DNA from: Lysobacter sp. Root690
Lineage (GTDB): Bacteria > Pseudomonadota > Gammaproteobacteria > Xanthomonadales > Xanthomonadaceae
Assembly: GCF_001427785.1 (NCBI RefSeq)
Contig: NZ_LMHM01000018.1
Location: 554,169 to 597,613, forward strand
Direction: 5' to 3'
DNA: 43,445 nucleotides
Made by a program: the position numbers and the translations under genes. The number at the start of each line of letters is the position of its first letter. Position 1 is the stretch's first letter. Below are positions 33,749 to 42,215 of this stretch, piece by piece. The notes under the pieces are model-generated. The model made no database searches and was not told the DNA's origin. It saw nothing but the letters and a program-made list of their open reading frames with translations.

Positions 33749-34703
33749 TCGAAACCTTCCCGACCCGCGCGGCGCCGCGCCGCAGGACTGGCCGACCGCG
33801 TTCGCGCAGTTGCCGGCGGAAACGCCGCCGGCCGACGGCTGGGCGCAGGTCGCCGCGCGTCTGGCGTCCGCGGCGAACGCCGCGCCGCCGGCCGGCGACA
33901 TGGCTTCGTCCGCGTTGCCCGCGACCGGCCGGATGACGGCCACGCGTCGCCATGTACCGCACCGCCGCCGCTGGGCGATGGCGGCGATGCTCGCCGCGGC
34001 GCTGCCGCTGGCGTGGTGGCTGAGCCAGCGCGGCGCCGATCCGATCATGCCGGCGACGCAACCGGCGCAGGTCGTGCACACCCAGAATCCGTCGCCCGAT
34101 CGCGTGATTGCGAACCCGCCGCTGTCACCCTCGACGCAACCGCAGCCCGACCCGGGCAAGTTGGCCGACACCGGCGAGCGCAGCACCGATCACGCGGCCG
34201 ACCATGCAACCGACCGCGCGACGGATCGTGCGATCGCCACCGCGCCGAACCCATCGAACGACGCCAACAAGCCCGCACCGCGTACCGCCAAACCGCAACG
34301 CGACGCATCGCCCGGAACCCGTGAACGCCGAGCGCCGACGCGCCTGGCCGCAAACGAAACCGCGCCGACGCCGCAAGCGCTCGCGAACAACGACAGCGAT
34401 GCGATCGTCCAACGCATCGGCGAACTGCAGGCGCAGTCGGCGCAGTTGGAAGCGCTGATCGCCGCCAGTCGCGACGACCGCGTCGCCAGCGCCACCGCGG
34501 CGGTCATGAGTTCCGAACTCGACCAGCGCCTGGGCCTGATCGACGCCACCCTGATTGCCGCGCCGCTGCCGGCGTCGCAGCGCCTGTCGCTGTGGCAACA
34601 GCGCGTCGGCACGCTGCGCGCGCTGGCCGGGGTAGAAAGCACGCAACGCTGGTTCGCCGCGCAAGGCGAACGCTACGACGACGCACTGGTGCGCGTCGAC
34701 TGA
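33741..34703 (+). CDS. Single-pass membrane protein, probable anti-sigma factor
   Basis: 320 aa. A cytoplasmic N-terminal part (about 1-76, ending in a basic RRHVPHRRR stretch) is followed by one transmembrane helix (about 77-96) and a long, low-complexity, Pro/Ala/Thr/Asp-rich periplasmic region with HAADHATDRATDRA-type repeats. The C-terminal 100 residues are predicted helical (RIGELQAQSAQLEALIAAS). No zinc-binding H-x3-C-x2-C motif is visible, so it is not a classical ZAS anti-sigma domain. The role is inferred from its overlap with the sigma gene and its topology. It starts at an ATG at 33741, inside the sigma gene, and ends 30 bp before the PDZ gene. Confidence 0.8.
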   Translation: MPDRNLPDPRGAAPQDWPTAFAQLPAETPPADGWAQVAARLASAANAAPPAGDMASSALPATGRMTATRRHVPHRRRWAMAAMLAAALPLAWWLSQRGADPIMPATQPAQVVHTQNPSPDRVIANPPLSPSTQPQPDPGKLADTGERSTDHAADHATDRATDRAIATAPNPSNDANKPAPRTAKPQRDASPGTRERRAPTRLAANETAPTPQALANNDSDAIVQRIGELQAQSAQLEALIAASRDDRVASATAAVMSSELDQRLGLIDATLIAAPLPASQRLSLWQQRVGTLRALAGVESTQRWFAAQGERYDDALVRVD

Positions 34704-34733
34704 TTCCTCTTCACCGCCGTACCGGAGAACGAC

Positions 34734-36065
34734 ATGGCCCGCGCCATCACCCACTTGCGCCGTACGCTTCCGCTGCTGCTGGCCGCGGCAATCGGCAGCG
34801 CGCTCGCGCACGACAATCCCAAGGACGCCGGCGCCATCGACGCCGCGCCGCCGACCGCCGCCGCCGCCCCGACCCGGGTGCACAGCTACTACTTCGTGAG
34901 CCGCGGCGACGCGGCCACCTCGCGCCAGTTCGCCCAGACCCGACAGTTCGCTCAGGCCTATTCGCGCAACCGCACCGAACTGGGCGCGCTGCCCGATCCG
35001 GTGACCAAGCCGACCTTGATCCGCGACGACCTGCGTGGCCCGCAACTCGGCGTGATCCTAGCGCCGGACGCGAAAGCCGGTGTGCGCATCGTCGCGGTCA
35101 CCCCCGACAGCGCCGCGGCCAAGGCCGGATTGCGCAGCGGCGATTCGCTGCTTGGCGTGGGCGACAAGAGCATCGCCGGCGCCGACGGCTCGGCCCGTCT
35201 GGCGAATGCCCGCGCGTTGCTCGGGGTGCTCGAACCGGGCAAGCCGGTGCGCATCCGCTATCAGCGCGACGGCAAGCCGGCCAGCCTGACCGCAACGCCG
35301 CAGCTTGGCGAGCGGGTGATGGTGTTCGAGAACGACGACGGCTCGCAGTTCGTGACCAACGGCGAACTCGTGGTCCGGCGTTTGCGCAGTGGCGAATCGG
35401 AAGTCTCCGCCGACAGCATCGAATACATCGCGGCCGAGCCGATGATGGCGCCGCGCATGCACAGCGAGATCATTCGTCTGAATGCGGATTGCAAGAACAA
35501 GCCCTGCCCGCTGCCGTCGATCAGCGAGGCTCTGCGCTGGAACGGGCTCAATCTGGCCTCGGTCGATGCCAAGCTCGGCCGCTACTTCGGCGCCGACCGC
35601 GGCGTGCTGGTGCTCAGCGCCGGTCCCGAGCTCAAGGGCCTGGAAGCCGGCGACGTGATCCAGAGCATCGACGGACGCCAGGTCGACAGCCCGCGCGAAG
35701 CGATGGCGGCCCTGCGCGGCAAACCCGATGGCGGTCAGGTCGAAGTGGCGTATCTGCGCGACCGTGCCAAGGCCAAGAGCACGATCAAGGTGCCCAAGGC
35801 GATCGCCTGGGCCCCACCGCCGCCGCCACCGCCGGCTCCTCCCGCTCCGCCGAGGCCGCCGAGGTCGCCAGTGCCACCCGCGCCGCCCGCGCCGGTGGCT
35901 GCGCCTGGCGCGCCGGTTCCGCCGGCTCCACCGCCGCCGCCGCCCCCGCCGCCGCCGGCACCTCCGCACGGCCTGCTGCTGCCCGCGCCGGGCGCGGCAC
36001 CGGTCGCACCCGCGGCGCCGGTGTGGGCGTCGACCGGACAGGCCGGGGCGACTCGCGTCGATTGA
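34734..36065 (+). CDS. Secreted double-PDZ protein with polyproline tail
   Basis: 443 aa. Signal peptide (RRTLPLLLAAAIGSALAHD, cleavage near residue 25). Two PDZ domains: one at about 104-187 (QLGVILAPDAKAGVRIVAVTPDSAAAKAGLRSGD) and one at about 275-352 (GRYFGADRGVLVLSAGPELKGLEAGDVIQSIDG). The last 85 residues are extremely Pro/Ala-rich (runs of 7-8 prolines), perhaps a cell-wall-spanning or extended linker segment. There is no protease domain, so it is not a DegP/DegS protein by itself; PDZ domains bind C-termini of other envelope proteins. The ATG at 34734 has GGAGAACG upstream. Third gene of the sigma/membrane-protein/PDZ operon. Confidence 0.9.
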   Translation: MARAITHLRRTLPLLLAAAIGSALAHDNPKDAGAIDAAPPTAAAAPTRVHSYYFVSRGDAATSRQFAQTRQFAQAYSRNRTELGALPDPVTKPTLIRDDLRGPQLGVILAPDAKAGVRIVAVTPDSAAAKAGLRSGDSLLGVGDKSIAGADGSARLANARALLGVLEPGKPVRIRYQRDGKPASLTATPQLGERVMVFENDDGSQFVTNGELVVRRLRSGESEVSADSIEYIAAEPMMAPRMHSEIIRLNADCKNKPCPLPSISEALRWNGLNLASVDAKLGRYFGADRGVLVLSAGPELKGLEAGDVIQSIDGRQVDSPREAMAALRGKPDGGQVEVAYLRDRAKAKSTIKVPKAIAWAPPPPPPPAPPAPPRPPRSPVPPAPPAPVAAPGAPVPPAPPPPPPPPPPAPPHGLLLPAPGAAPVAPAAPVWASTGQAGATRVD

Positions 36066-36145
36066 AGCCGACGCTGTCGGAGCGAATGATTGGCGAGCGA
36101 ATGATTGCCAAACGCGTCGTTAGAGTTGCGTCGTAAGCGGGTGTC

Positions 36146-36229
36146 GCGGTCGCGGCTTGCGCCGCTCCTACATTCGGCCTGCGGCGCAACTCCGCTCCAG
36201 ACTGCAGGAGCGGCGCGGGCCGCGACCGC
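36146..36229. repeat. SMAG/REP-like inverted repeat pair
   Basis: Two 27-bp arms (36146-36172 and 36203-36229) of the form GCGGTCGCGGC...GCCGCTCCTRCA, inverted to each other with three mismatches. The element is related to the single units at 14477 and 43257. The rest of the 407-bp gap (36066-36472) holds only the terminator at 36321. Confidence 0.8.
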
Positions 36230-36320
36230 AAATCCGCCCGCGCCGGCGAAACTGGATCGCGCACGTTACCGCACACCACTCGTCTGTAAGAACGCCAACA
36301 CAATAAACGTCAACGCAATT

Positions 36321-36352
36321 AAAAGGCCGGGCATCGCTGCCCGGCCTTTTTT
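36321..36352. terminator. Bidirectional rho-independent terminator
   Basis: A 13-bp stem AAAAGGCCGGGCA / TGCCCGGCCTTTT with loop TCGC and a following TT serves the plus-strand PDZ operon. The A-run before it also makes a U-tract for the converging minus-strand heme locus. Confidence 0.95.
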
Positions 36353-36472
36353 ATCAGCTCGAATACAACCTCAGGCGCTATGCGTCGACACACGCACAAC
36401 ACCAGAGTCGCAATAGGTCAGCGACGTAATCGCAGCCTCGATCGCTACGCGGACCACGGCAACCACGACGGC

Positions 36473-37462
36473 TCACTTAGCCGGCGGCGACTGCTCAGGA
36501 CCGGCGGTATCGGCCGGCGCCTTGACCACCCACTTGGCGAACACCGCGTCGATTTCCTTGTCGGCCACCGGCTTGCCTTCTTCCAGCTTGCCGGCCTGTT
36601 CGAACAACGGAATGATCATCGCCATGCCGTCGACCTTGGTCTTGAGCTGCACACCCGGCGCCTGGTCCAGGTACACGTTCCAGTGCGCGCGCACCTTGGC
36701 CCAGTAGTCCTTGGTCGCGTCCCAGTACTTGTAGGCCGGCTTGAAGTCGACGTCCTTGGTCTTGACGTAATCGTTGAAGCCGAACTCGCGCGCCAGTTCT
36801 TCCTGGGTGCCGTCGGGCTTGCGCAGCACCTTGGTGTTGTATTGCTCGTGGGTCCAACCGTTCGGGGTCAGGGTGTGGCGGTTGATCGCCGCGACTGCGT
36901 TGTAGTCGCTGCGCTTGGTGTACTCGCGCCGCGGCAGCGGACGCCAGCTCGGATCACTGGTCCAGGTGGCGACGTTGTTGCGGTAATCCCAGCGGCCGGT
37001 GCCGCAGTAGCGCGGCGCGTCGCTGACTTCATACACGCACTGGGTCCAGGCGCCGCGATTGAGCTCGGCCGGGATCGTGCGCACGTGCCAGGTCTGGTCG
37101 GCGCTGAATTCGAAACGCTGCGGCGCCTCGAACACCCAGTCCTGACGCCAGTGCTTGGTGACGTGGCCGCTTTTGCCGTCGACCAGGATGTGCTGCAGGA
37201 CGATCCGGCGCGGGCTGTCCTCGACCACGATCACGGTCTCGTTGCCGCCGCTGCGCATCGCCGGCGCGCGTTCGTAGTTCGGCTTGAGCAGCACGGTTTC
37301 GTCGAAAGCGAAATCGACGATGTACTCGCCCTGCATGGCCAGGATCGAAGCGCGGTCGCGCTCGGTCGACACGGCGGCGTTGACGGGAGACAGGGCCAGC
37401 GCGATCGGGCTGGCGCACAGACAAACGGCCAGCACGCTGGCGCGGATTACGGGTTGGGTCAT
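36473..37462 (-). CDS. Secreted DUF6607-type protein of the heme-uptake locus
   Basis: 329 aa with a signal peptide (IRASVLAVCLCASPIALALS, cleavage near residues 24-30). The mature protein is rich in Trp, Tyr and Asn (VFEAPQRFEFSADQTWHVRTIP; EYTKRSDYNAVAAINRHTL), which suggests a beta-rich periplasmic or outer-membrane-surface protein. The pattern fits the DUF6607 family, which I recall as associated with TonB receptor loci; function unknown. The ATG at 37462 gives the signal peptide; the frame is open further upstream into the next gene but without a membrane signal. It is the last gene of the heme cluster and ends at the terminator at 36321. Confidence 0.8.
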   Translation of the reverse strand: MTQPVIRASVLAVCLCASPIALALSPVNAAVSTERDRASILAMQGEYIVDFAFDETVLLKPNYERAPAMRSGGNETVIVVEDSPRRIVLQHILVDGKSGHVTKHWRQDWVFEAPQRFEFSADQTWHVRTIPAELNRGAWTQCVYEVSDAPRYCGTGRWDYRNNVATWTSDPSWRPLPRREYTKRSDYNAVAAINRHTLTPNGWTHEQYNTKVLRKPDGTQEELAREFGFNDYVKTKDVDFKPAYKYWDATKDYWAKVRAHWNVYLDQAPGVQLKTKVDGMAMIIPLFEQAGKLEEGKPVADKEIDAVFAKWVVKAPADTAGPEQSPPAK

Positions 37463-37518
37463 GGCTGAACTCGATGCTTCTCGGTTGGCTATATAAAAGG
37501 AAAGGATTGGATCGGGGA

Positions 37519-38097
37519 TCAGGCGAATTGCGCCGGTCGCGCTTCGTCGCTCAGGCGCGAGGCCATGCAGCAGCACACGTGGGCCTGGGTCTGCAGGCGC
37601 GCGCCTTCGCCGCTGGCGATACGGCGCGCATGCGCTTGTCCCAGCGGCGACAGTTCGGCGGTGTCGGCGACGAGGATGCAATGCCCGGCGTCGTCGCGCA
37701 GCACGTGCAGGCGCAGCACTTCGGCCTGCCAGCGCCCGCGCAGGCGACGCAGCCAGCGCCGACGCAATCCGGCCCAGGCGCCGCCGCGGGCATCCGCGCC
37801 CTGGACCATCGGCAACTTCGCCGCGGCGTCGTCCCAGGCCAGGAAATCGCTGTCGGGCAGCAGATACAACCGCCAGCACACGCGACCGGCGGCGTTACGG
37901 AACACCAGCGCTTCGCACGAGGACTCGCCGTCGAGGCGGGTCATGCGCTCGGCGCTGGCCGCCTGCAGCCAGCCATCGAGCGCGTCGCGATGGCGGCGCG
38001 GGTACACGCACAACACCGTCGCGACCGCGGCCAGCCGTTCCGGCGCCGGCAGGCCGGCGCGTTCGGGCAGGTTCGCGATCGACGACGGCGCGCGCAT
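37519..38097 (-). CDS. Small cytoplasmic protein with C-terminal HVCCCM motif
   Basis: 192 aa with no signal peptide; family not recognised. It begins right after the TonB receptor (2-bp gap) and so is cotranscribed with it. The middle has alternating Trp/Leu/Arg-rich text (ALVFRNAAGRVCWRLYLLPDSDF). The C-terminus has H173 and a triple cysteine (C175-C177) in QAHVCCCMAS, a possible metal or heme ligand cluster. Because of its place between the receptor and the DUF6607 gene it may handle heme or iron after import, but that is inference. The ATG at 38097 is chosen because of the tight spacing to the receptor stop. Confidence 0.75.
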   Translation of the reverse strand: MRAPSSIANLPERAGLPAPERLAAVATVLCVYPRRHRDALDGWLQAASAERMTRLDGESSCEALVFRNAAGRVCWRLYLLPDSDFLAWDDAAAKLPMVQGADARGGAWAGLRRRWLRRLRGRWQAEVLRLHVLRDDAGHCILVADTAELSPLGQAHARRIASGEGARLQTQAHVCCCMASRLSDEARPAQFA

Positions 38098-38099
38098 GC

Positions 38100-40400
38100 T
38101 TACCAGCTCACCGACACGCTGGCGCCGACATTGCGGCCCGGCGCGCTGTAGCGGTCGATCACCGTGCTGGTCGCGGCGATGCCCGGCAGGTCGCCGGCGT
38201 CCCAATAGGTCTTGTCCCCGAGATTGAATACGCCGACGTTGACCTTGGCACCCGGCGCGAAATTCCAGTGCGCGAGCAGATCGAGCACGCCGTAACCCGG
38301 CGCGGCGAAGCGGTTCGGCGCCGGCAGATCGTCCTTGCGCTTGGCGAAGCGGCCGGCCAGTTCCACGCCCCACACGTCGCGGTCGTAGGCCAGGCCCAGG
38401 GTCGCGGTCAACGGCGCGATCGATTCCAGCGGACGATCGGCGGCCTTGTCCTCACCCTTGCTGTACGCCGCCGCGCCGCGCAGCGACCAACCGGCCCAGG
38501 CCGGCGAGAACTCGCCGAAGTCGACACCGCCGCGCAGTTCCACGCCGCGGATGCGCGCCTTGGCCACGTTCTGCGACTGGAACACGATCAACGGCGTCCG
38601 CGGCGGCGCGCTGACCTGACGGTTGGATTCGATGAAGTCCTTATAGTCGTTGTAGTACGCCGACAGCTGCGCATACACGGCCTTGCCGCTGAAGCGCAGG
38701 CCCAGTTCGTAGCCGTCGCTGGTCTCGGGCTTAAGGTTCGGGTTCGGAATCGCGGTGTAGCCGAACTGCAGATTGGTGAAGCCCAGATTGACGTCGCTGT
38801 AGGGCGGCGCGCGGAAACCGCGCTGGTAGCCGCCGTACACCGACCAGTCCTGCGAGAAGTGCCAGACCGCGCCGAGCTTGGGCGACACGCTGGTCTTGCT
38901 CAGGTCGCTGACGACCACGCCGGGATTGTCGGCGGTGAAGATCGCATCGCGTTGCGGACGCAGTTCGTAACGATCCACGCGCACCGCCGGCACCAGCCGG
39001 AACGCGCCGTCGGCGAACTGGATTTCGTCCTGCACGAACACGCCGGCGCTCTGGGTCTTGCTGACCGGGAAATCGCGCACCGGGAAGGTATCGGGCGAGA
39101 TCACGTTGGTGCTCACGCCGGTGGTCAGATTGATCCCGCGGCCGTCGCGCTTCTGGCGGAACTCGGTGTTTTCGTATTCGAAGCCGTAGGTCAGGGTGTG
39201 CTCGACCGAACCGGTGGCGAAGCCCTTGTGCGCGGTGGCTTCGGCGCCGTACACGCGCTGGTCGAAGTTGAATTCGCGCAGGCGCAGGGTCGGGCTGATC
39301 TCGCGGCCGCCGACCACGCTCACTCGCTGCTCGCGGGTGCGTTGGGTGGTCTCGCTGTCCTGGCGGTAGATCTGCCAGCGCAGCGAATCGGCGAAGGCGC
39401 TATCGAGCGAATCGATTTCGTGGGCGAACGCGACCCGCGCGCGGGTCTGGTGATCGTTGCCGGTCTGCGACAACACCCGCACCGCCGGCGCGCCCGGCGC
39501 CGACAGCGCAGTGCCGCGCGCAGTGAACACCTCGGTGTCGGTCTGGTCTTCGCTGCCTTCCAAGGTCAGGCGGAAACGCTGGTTGTCGCTGGGCGCGTAC
39601 ACCAGCTTGGTCAGCAGGCTGCGGCCGTCGTTGTCCTGCGGGTTGGGCGTGGTGCGGCTGGCGTCGAGGGTGTTGCGCTTGCCTTGGTTCTCGGTTTCCT
39701 GGCCCTGATGGTGATTGACCACGACCAAGCCCGACCAGCGCTCGCCGCCGAACGCCGCGGTGGCGCCGCCGTACAGGCCGTCGTTCTGGCTTTCGACGCC
39801 TAGCTTGAGGCCGAAGTACGCGTTGGCGCCGTCCTTGAGGTAGTCCTCCGGGTCCTTGGTCACGAACGAAACCACGCCGCCGAGCGCATCGGAGCCGTGC
39901 AGCGCGCTGCTGGGGCCGCGCACGATCTCGACTTCCTTGACCGTGTCCAGATCGACGAAATTGCGTCCGGCGTTGGAGAAGCTGCCGATACTGAAGCTGT
40001 CGGAGACCGAGATGCCGTCGACCAGCACGCGCACGCGATTGCCGCCGAGGCCGCGGATGCGGATGTCGCCCAGGCCGAAGCGTTCGCGATTGGAACCCAC
40101 GACGATGCCGGGTTCGTAGCGGAACAGGTCCTTGATGTTGCGGGTGAGTTCGTTGTCCATGCGCTCGCGGTCGATGGCGCTGACCGTGGCCGGCACGTCC
40201 TGCACCGCGCGCTCGGTGCGGGTGGCGCTGACCACCACGCGCTGGAGTTCGTTGACGTCGGCGCCGTCGGGCGCGGGCGCATCGGCGGCGAGCGCGGCGG
40301 CCGGCAGCGCGAGCAACAACGCCAGGGCCAGCGCGGAACGCGCGGGGACGACAACGGGGAAAACGCGCGGACGCGCGGCAACACTAAGGACGCGGGACAT
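38100..40400 (-). CDS. TonB-dependent hemoglobin/transferrin/lactoferrin-family receptor
   Basis: 766-aa outer-membrane receptor that should import heme or iron with energy from TonB. A signal peptide (about 1-39, ending in AAALAAD), a TonB-box-like LQRVVVSATR (52-61), a plug domain (IKDLFRYEPGIVVG ... RIRGLGGNRVRVLVDG ... VEIVRGPSSALHGSDALGG) and a 22-strand barrel ending in Trp (SVSVSW) are visible. The heme-receptor landmarks FRAP (529-532) and NPNL (553-556) are present, but the histidine that lies between them in HemR-like receptors is absent, and no plug His in the usual place is seen. Cotranscribed with the two genes downstream. The ATG at 40400 gives the signal peptide. Confidence 0.93.
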   Translation of the reverse strand: MSRVLSVAARPRVFPVVVPARSALALALLLALPAAALAADAPAPDGADVNELQRVVVSATRTERAVQDVPATVSAIDRERMDNELTRNIKDLFRYEPGIVVGSNRERFGLGDIRIRGLGGNRVRVLVDGISVSDSFSIGSFSNAGRNFVDLDTVKEVEIVRGPSSALHGSDALGGVVSFVTKDPEDYLKDGANAYFGLKLGVESQNDGLYGGATAAFGGERWSGLVVVNHHQGQETENQGKRNTLDASRTTPNPQDNDGRSLLTKLVYAPSDNQRFRLTLEGSEDQTDTEVFTARGTALSAPGAPAVRVLSQTGNDHQTRARVAFAHEIDSLDSAFADSLRWQIYRQDSETTQRTREQRVSVVGGREISPTLRLREFNFDQRVYGAEATAHKGFATGSVEHTLTYGFEYENTEFRQKRDGRGINLTTGVSTNVISPDTFPVRDFPVSKTQSAGVFVQDEIQFADGAFRLVPAVRVDRYELRPQRDAIFTADNPGVVVSDLSKTSVSPKLGAVWHFSQDWSVYGGYQRGFRAPPYSDVNLGFTNLQFGYTAIPNPNLKPETSDGYELGLRFSGKAVYAQLSAYYNDYKDFIESNRQVSAPPRTPLIVFQSQNVAKARIRGVELRGGVDFGEFSPAWAGWSLRGAAAYSKGEDKAADRPLESIAPLTATLGLAYDRDVWGVELAGRFAKRKDDLPAPNRFAAPGYGVLDLLAHWNFAPGAKVNVGVFNLGDKTYWDAGDLPGIAATSTVIDRYSAPGRNVGASVSVSW

Positions 40401-40746
40401 GCAGTCGGACTCGGTTGTATGGGTTTTGGACCGAGGCGGGCTGGCGTCCGATGCAAAGACTTCGTTGCAGGACAGGGCTGGCAGCCTGGGAGAGAGAGGG
40501 TGCTGGCGAGTCGGCGTACCGACGCGCCGCGCCGCGTCGATCCCGGGACGGGAATGAGGACGCGGTGCGGCGGTGACGCGGGCGATGGGGCGGGCTTGCA
40601 GCGTTGGGCTCAGCGGGCTCGGGGTCGGGTGGCTGCGTTGTGCTTTGGACGTTTTAGTCCGGGGCCTTTGGCGGTCGGGTCGAACTCGGGCTTGTGGGTT
40701 GGATGTTGCTGAGGGGTGCTTGGCTGGGTGCGCGCCGTTCGCGGGG
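40401..40746. other. Spacer between hemP and the TonB receptor
   Basis: 346 bp on the transcript between the hemP stop and the receptor start. It carries no second Fur box that I can see and no gene; it probably contains a leader or a secondary promoter for the receptor. Confidence 0.4.
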
Positions 40747-40995
40747 TTACTTGGTCAGGATCAGCTTGTCGTTACGGGTATGGCGCAGGCGATAGACCTC
40801 GCCGCCGTGACGGATCAGCACTTCGCGCGCGCCGCGCAGCAGCGCGGTGCTTTCGACCAGGACGCCCTGGGCGGCGGCGACCACGGCCGAGGCCATGGCG
40901 GTCGGCGCGGTGGCATCGACGGCGGGGGTCGCGACGGCGGACAGGGGACGATCGGTACGGGGTTTCAGCTGAAGCACCGGGTTGCGCAGAGACAT
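40747..40995 (-). CDS. hemP: Hemin uptake protein HemP
   Basis: 82 aa. The C-terminal half LLRGAREVLIRHGGEVYRLRHTRNDKLILTK is the HemP signature (small basic protein ending in L-I-L-T-K), found at the head of heme-uptake operons. HmuP-type proteins act as activators of the heme receptor gene, probably by binding the receptor promoter; which role it has here is not shown. The N-terminal 45 residues are Pro/Ala-rich and variable. The ATG at 40995 is chosen because it starts MSLRNPVLQL and lies 28 nt below the predicted transcription start with a Fur box in the promoter; the open frame runs 42 codons further, into the Fur site, so the longer form is unlikely. Confidence 0.9.
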   Translation of the reverse strand: MSLRNPVLQLKPRTDRPLSAVATPAVDATAPTAMASAVVAAAQGVLVESTALLRGAREVLIRHGGEVYRLRHTRNDKLILTK

Positions 40996-41029
40996 GGCGG
41001 TGGCTCGTTCGGGGGTGGGCTCCCGAATG

Positions 41030-41057
41030 ATGATAATGATTCTCATTTGCCAGTCAA
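41030..41057 (-). promoter_or_regulatory. Fur-controlled promoter of hemP
   Basis: On the minus strand TTGACT (41057-41052) and TATCAT (41035-41030) are spaced by 16 nt. The stretch 41050-41032 (reads GCAAATGAGAATCATTATC) matches the 19-bp Fur consensus GATAATGATAATCATTATC at 16 of 19 positions and overlaps the -10. Fur with iron should block transcription. Confidence 0.85.
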
Positions 41058-41113
41058 CACGCAAACACACAAATCTGCGACTGCAGTCATGCAGAAGACG
41101 TCCAGGCCCCTGT

Positions 41114-42139
41114 TCAGGCAAAGGCGTTCTCGACCCGCTGCCAGCCGGCCTCGTCGATTTTCTCGAGCAATTCCAGCGCCTGCAGGTTCTGCAGCAGTTG
41201 CTCGCTGCGGCTGGCGCCGAGGATCACGCTCGACACATGCGGGTTACGCAGGCACCAAGCGATCGCCAGCGGCGCCTGCTCGACCCCGAGCTCGCGCGCG
41301 ACCGCGCCGAACGCGGCCACTCGCTCGATCCGGCGCTGATCGGAACTGCCGACCGCGATCCGGCGCAGCCAGTCCTTGTCGGCATGCTCCAGCCGGCCGC
41401 GCTCGGCGCCGTCCTTGCCGTCGCCTTGCTTGCCGTCGCCCTGTTTGTCGTCGGCGTGCGCCGACAGCGCGCCGTACTTGCCGGTCAGCAACCCCGAGGC
41501 CAGCGGCGACCAGATCGTGGTGCCCAGTCCCAGCTCGGCGTACAGCGGCGCGTATTCGAGCTCGACCCGATCGCGATGCAGCAGGTTGTATTGCGGCTGC
41601 TCCATGCTCGGCGCATGCAGATGATGGGCGCGCGCGATCTTGTGCGCTTCGCGGATCAACCCGGCCGGCCACTCCGAGGTACCCCAGTACAGCACCTTGC
41701 CCTGACGGATCAGCGCATCCATCGCCCACACGGTTTCCTCGATCGGCGTGTCCGGATCGGGACGATGGCAGTAGTACAGATCGAGATGCTCGACACGCAG
41801 CCGACGCAGCGCATCATGGCAGGCTTCGGTGATGTGCTTGCGCGACAAACCCTTCTGGGTCGGAGCCGGCTCCTCGACCGAGCCGAAGAAGACCTTGCTG
41901 GACACGCAATAACCGTCGCGCGGCAGGCGCAGCTCGGCGATGACCTCGCCCATCACCCGCTCGGCCTCGCCGTTGGCATACCCTTCGGCGTTGTCGAAAA
42001 AGTTGATGCCGTGATCCCACGCCGCGGCGATCAGTTCGCGCGCGGTGTCGCGGCCGATCTGCGCACCGAAGGTAACCCAGGCGCCGAACGACAGCGCCGA
42101 CAGTTGGAGGCCGGATGAACCCAGGCGACGGTATTGCAT
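41114..42139 (-). CDS. Aldo/keto reductase, potassium-channel-beta-subunit type
   Basis: 341-aa NADPH-dependent aldo/keto reductase (TIM barrel). The catalytic tetrad is suggested by DNAEGYANGEAERVMG (Asp and Tyr), SSKVFF (Lys) and YYCHRPDPD (His). The NADPH-binding end reads NPHVSSVILGASRSEQL, as in Kv-beta and YghZ-like enzymes. The ATG at 42139 has GGGAG 5 nt upstream; the frame opens 11 codons earlier without support. An unusual insertion, DDKQGDGKQGDGKDG, lies after GLLTGKYGAL and is encoded by short DNA repeats. Substrate unknown; such enzymes usually reduce reactive aldehydes. Not obviously part of the heme cluster downstream. Confidence 0.93.
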   Translation of the reverse strand: MQYRRLGSSGLQLSALSFGAWVTFGAQIGRDTARELIAAAWDHGINFFDNAEGYANGEAERVMGEVIAELRLPRDGYCVSSKVFFGSVEEPAPTQKGLSRKHITEACHDALRRLRVEHLDLYYCHRPDPDTPIEETVWAMDALIRQGKVLYWGTSEWPAGLIREAHKIARAHHLHAPSMEQPQYNLLHRDRVELEYAPLYAELGLGTTIWSPLASGLLTGKYGALSAHADDKQGDGKQGDGKDGAERGRLEHADKDWLRRIAVGSSDQRRIERVAAFGAVARELGVEQAPLAIAWCLRNPHVSSVILGASRSEQLLQNLQALELLEKIDEAGWQRVENAFA

Positions 42140-42215
42140 GGACACACTCCCATCGGAACGTTGATTGCACACATGCTACGCCGATGATTACTCAGACCAA
42201 GGGCGGAATACGCGG

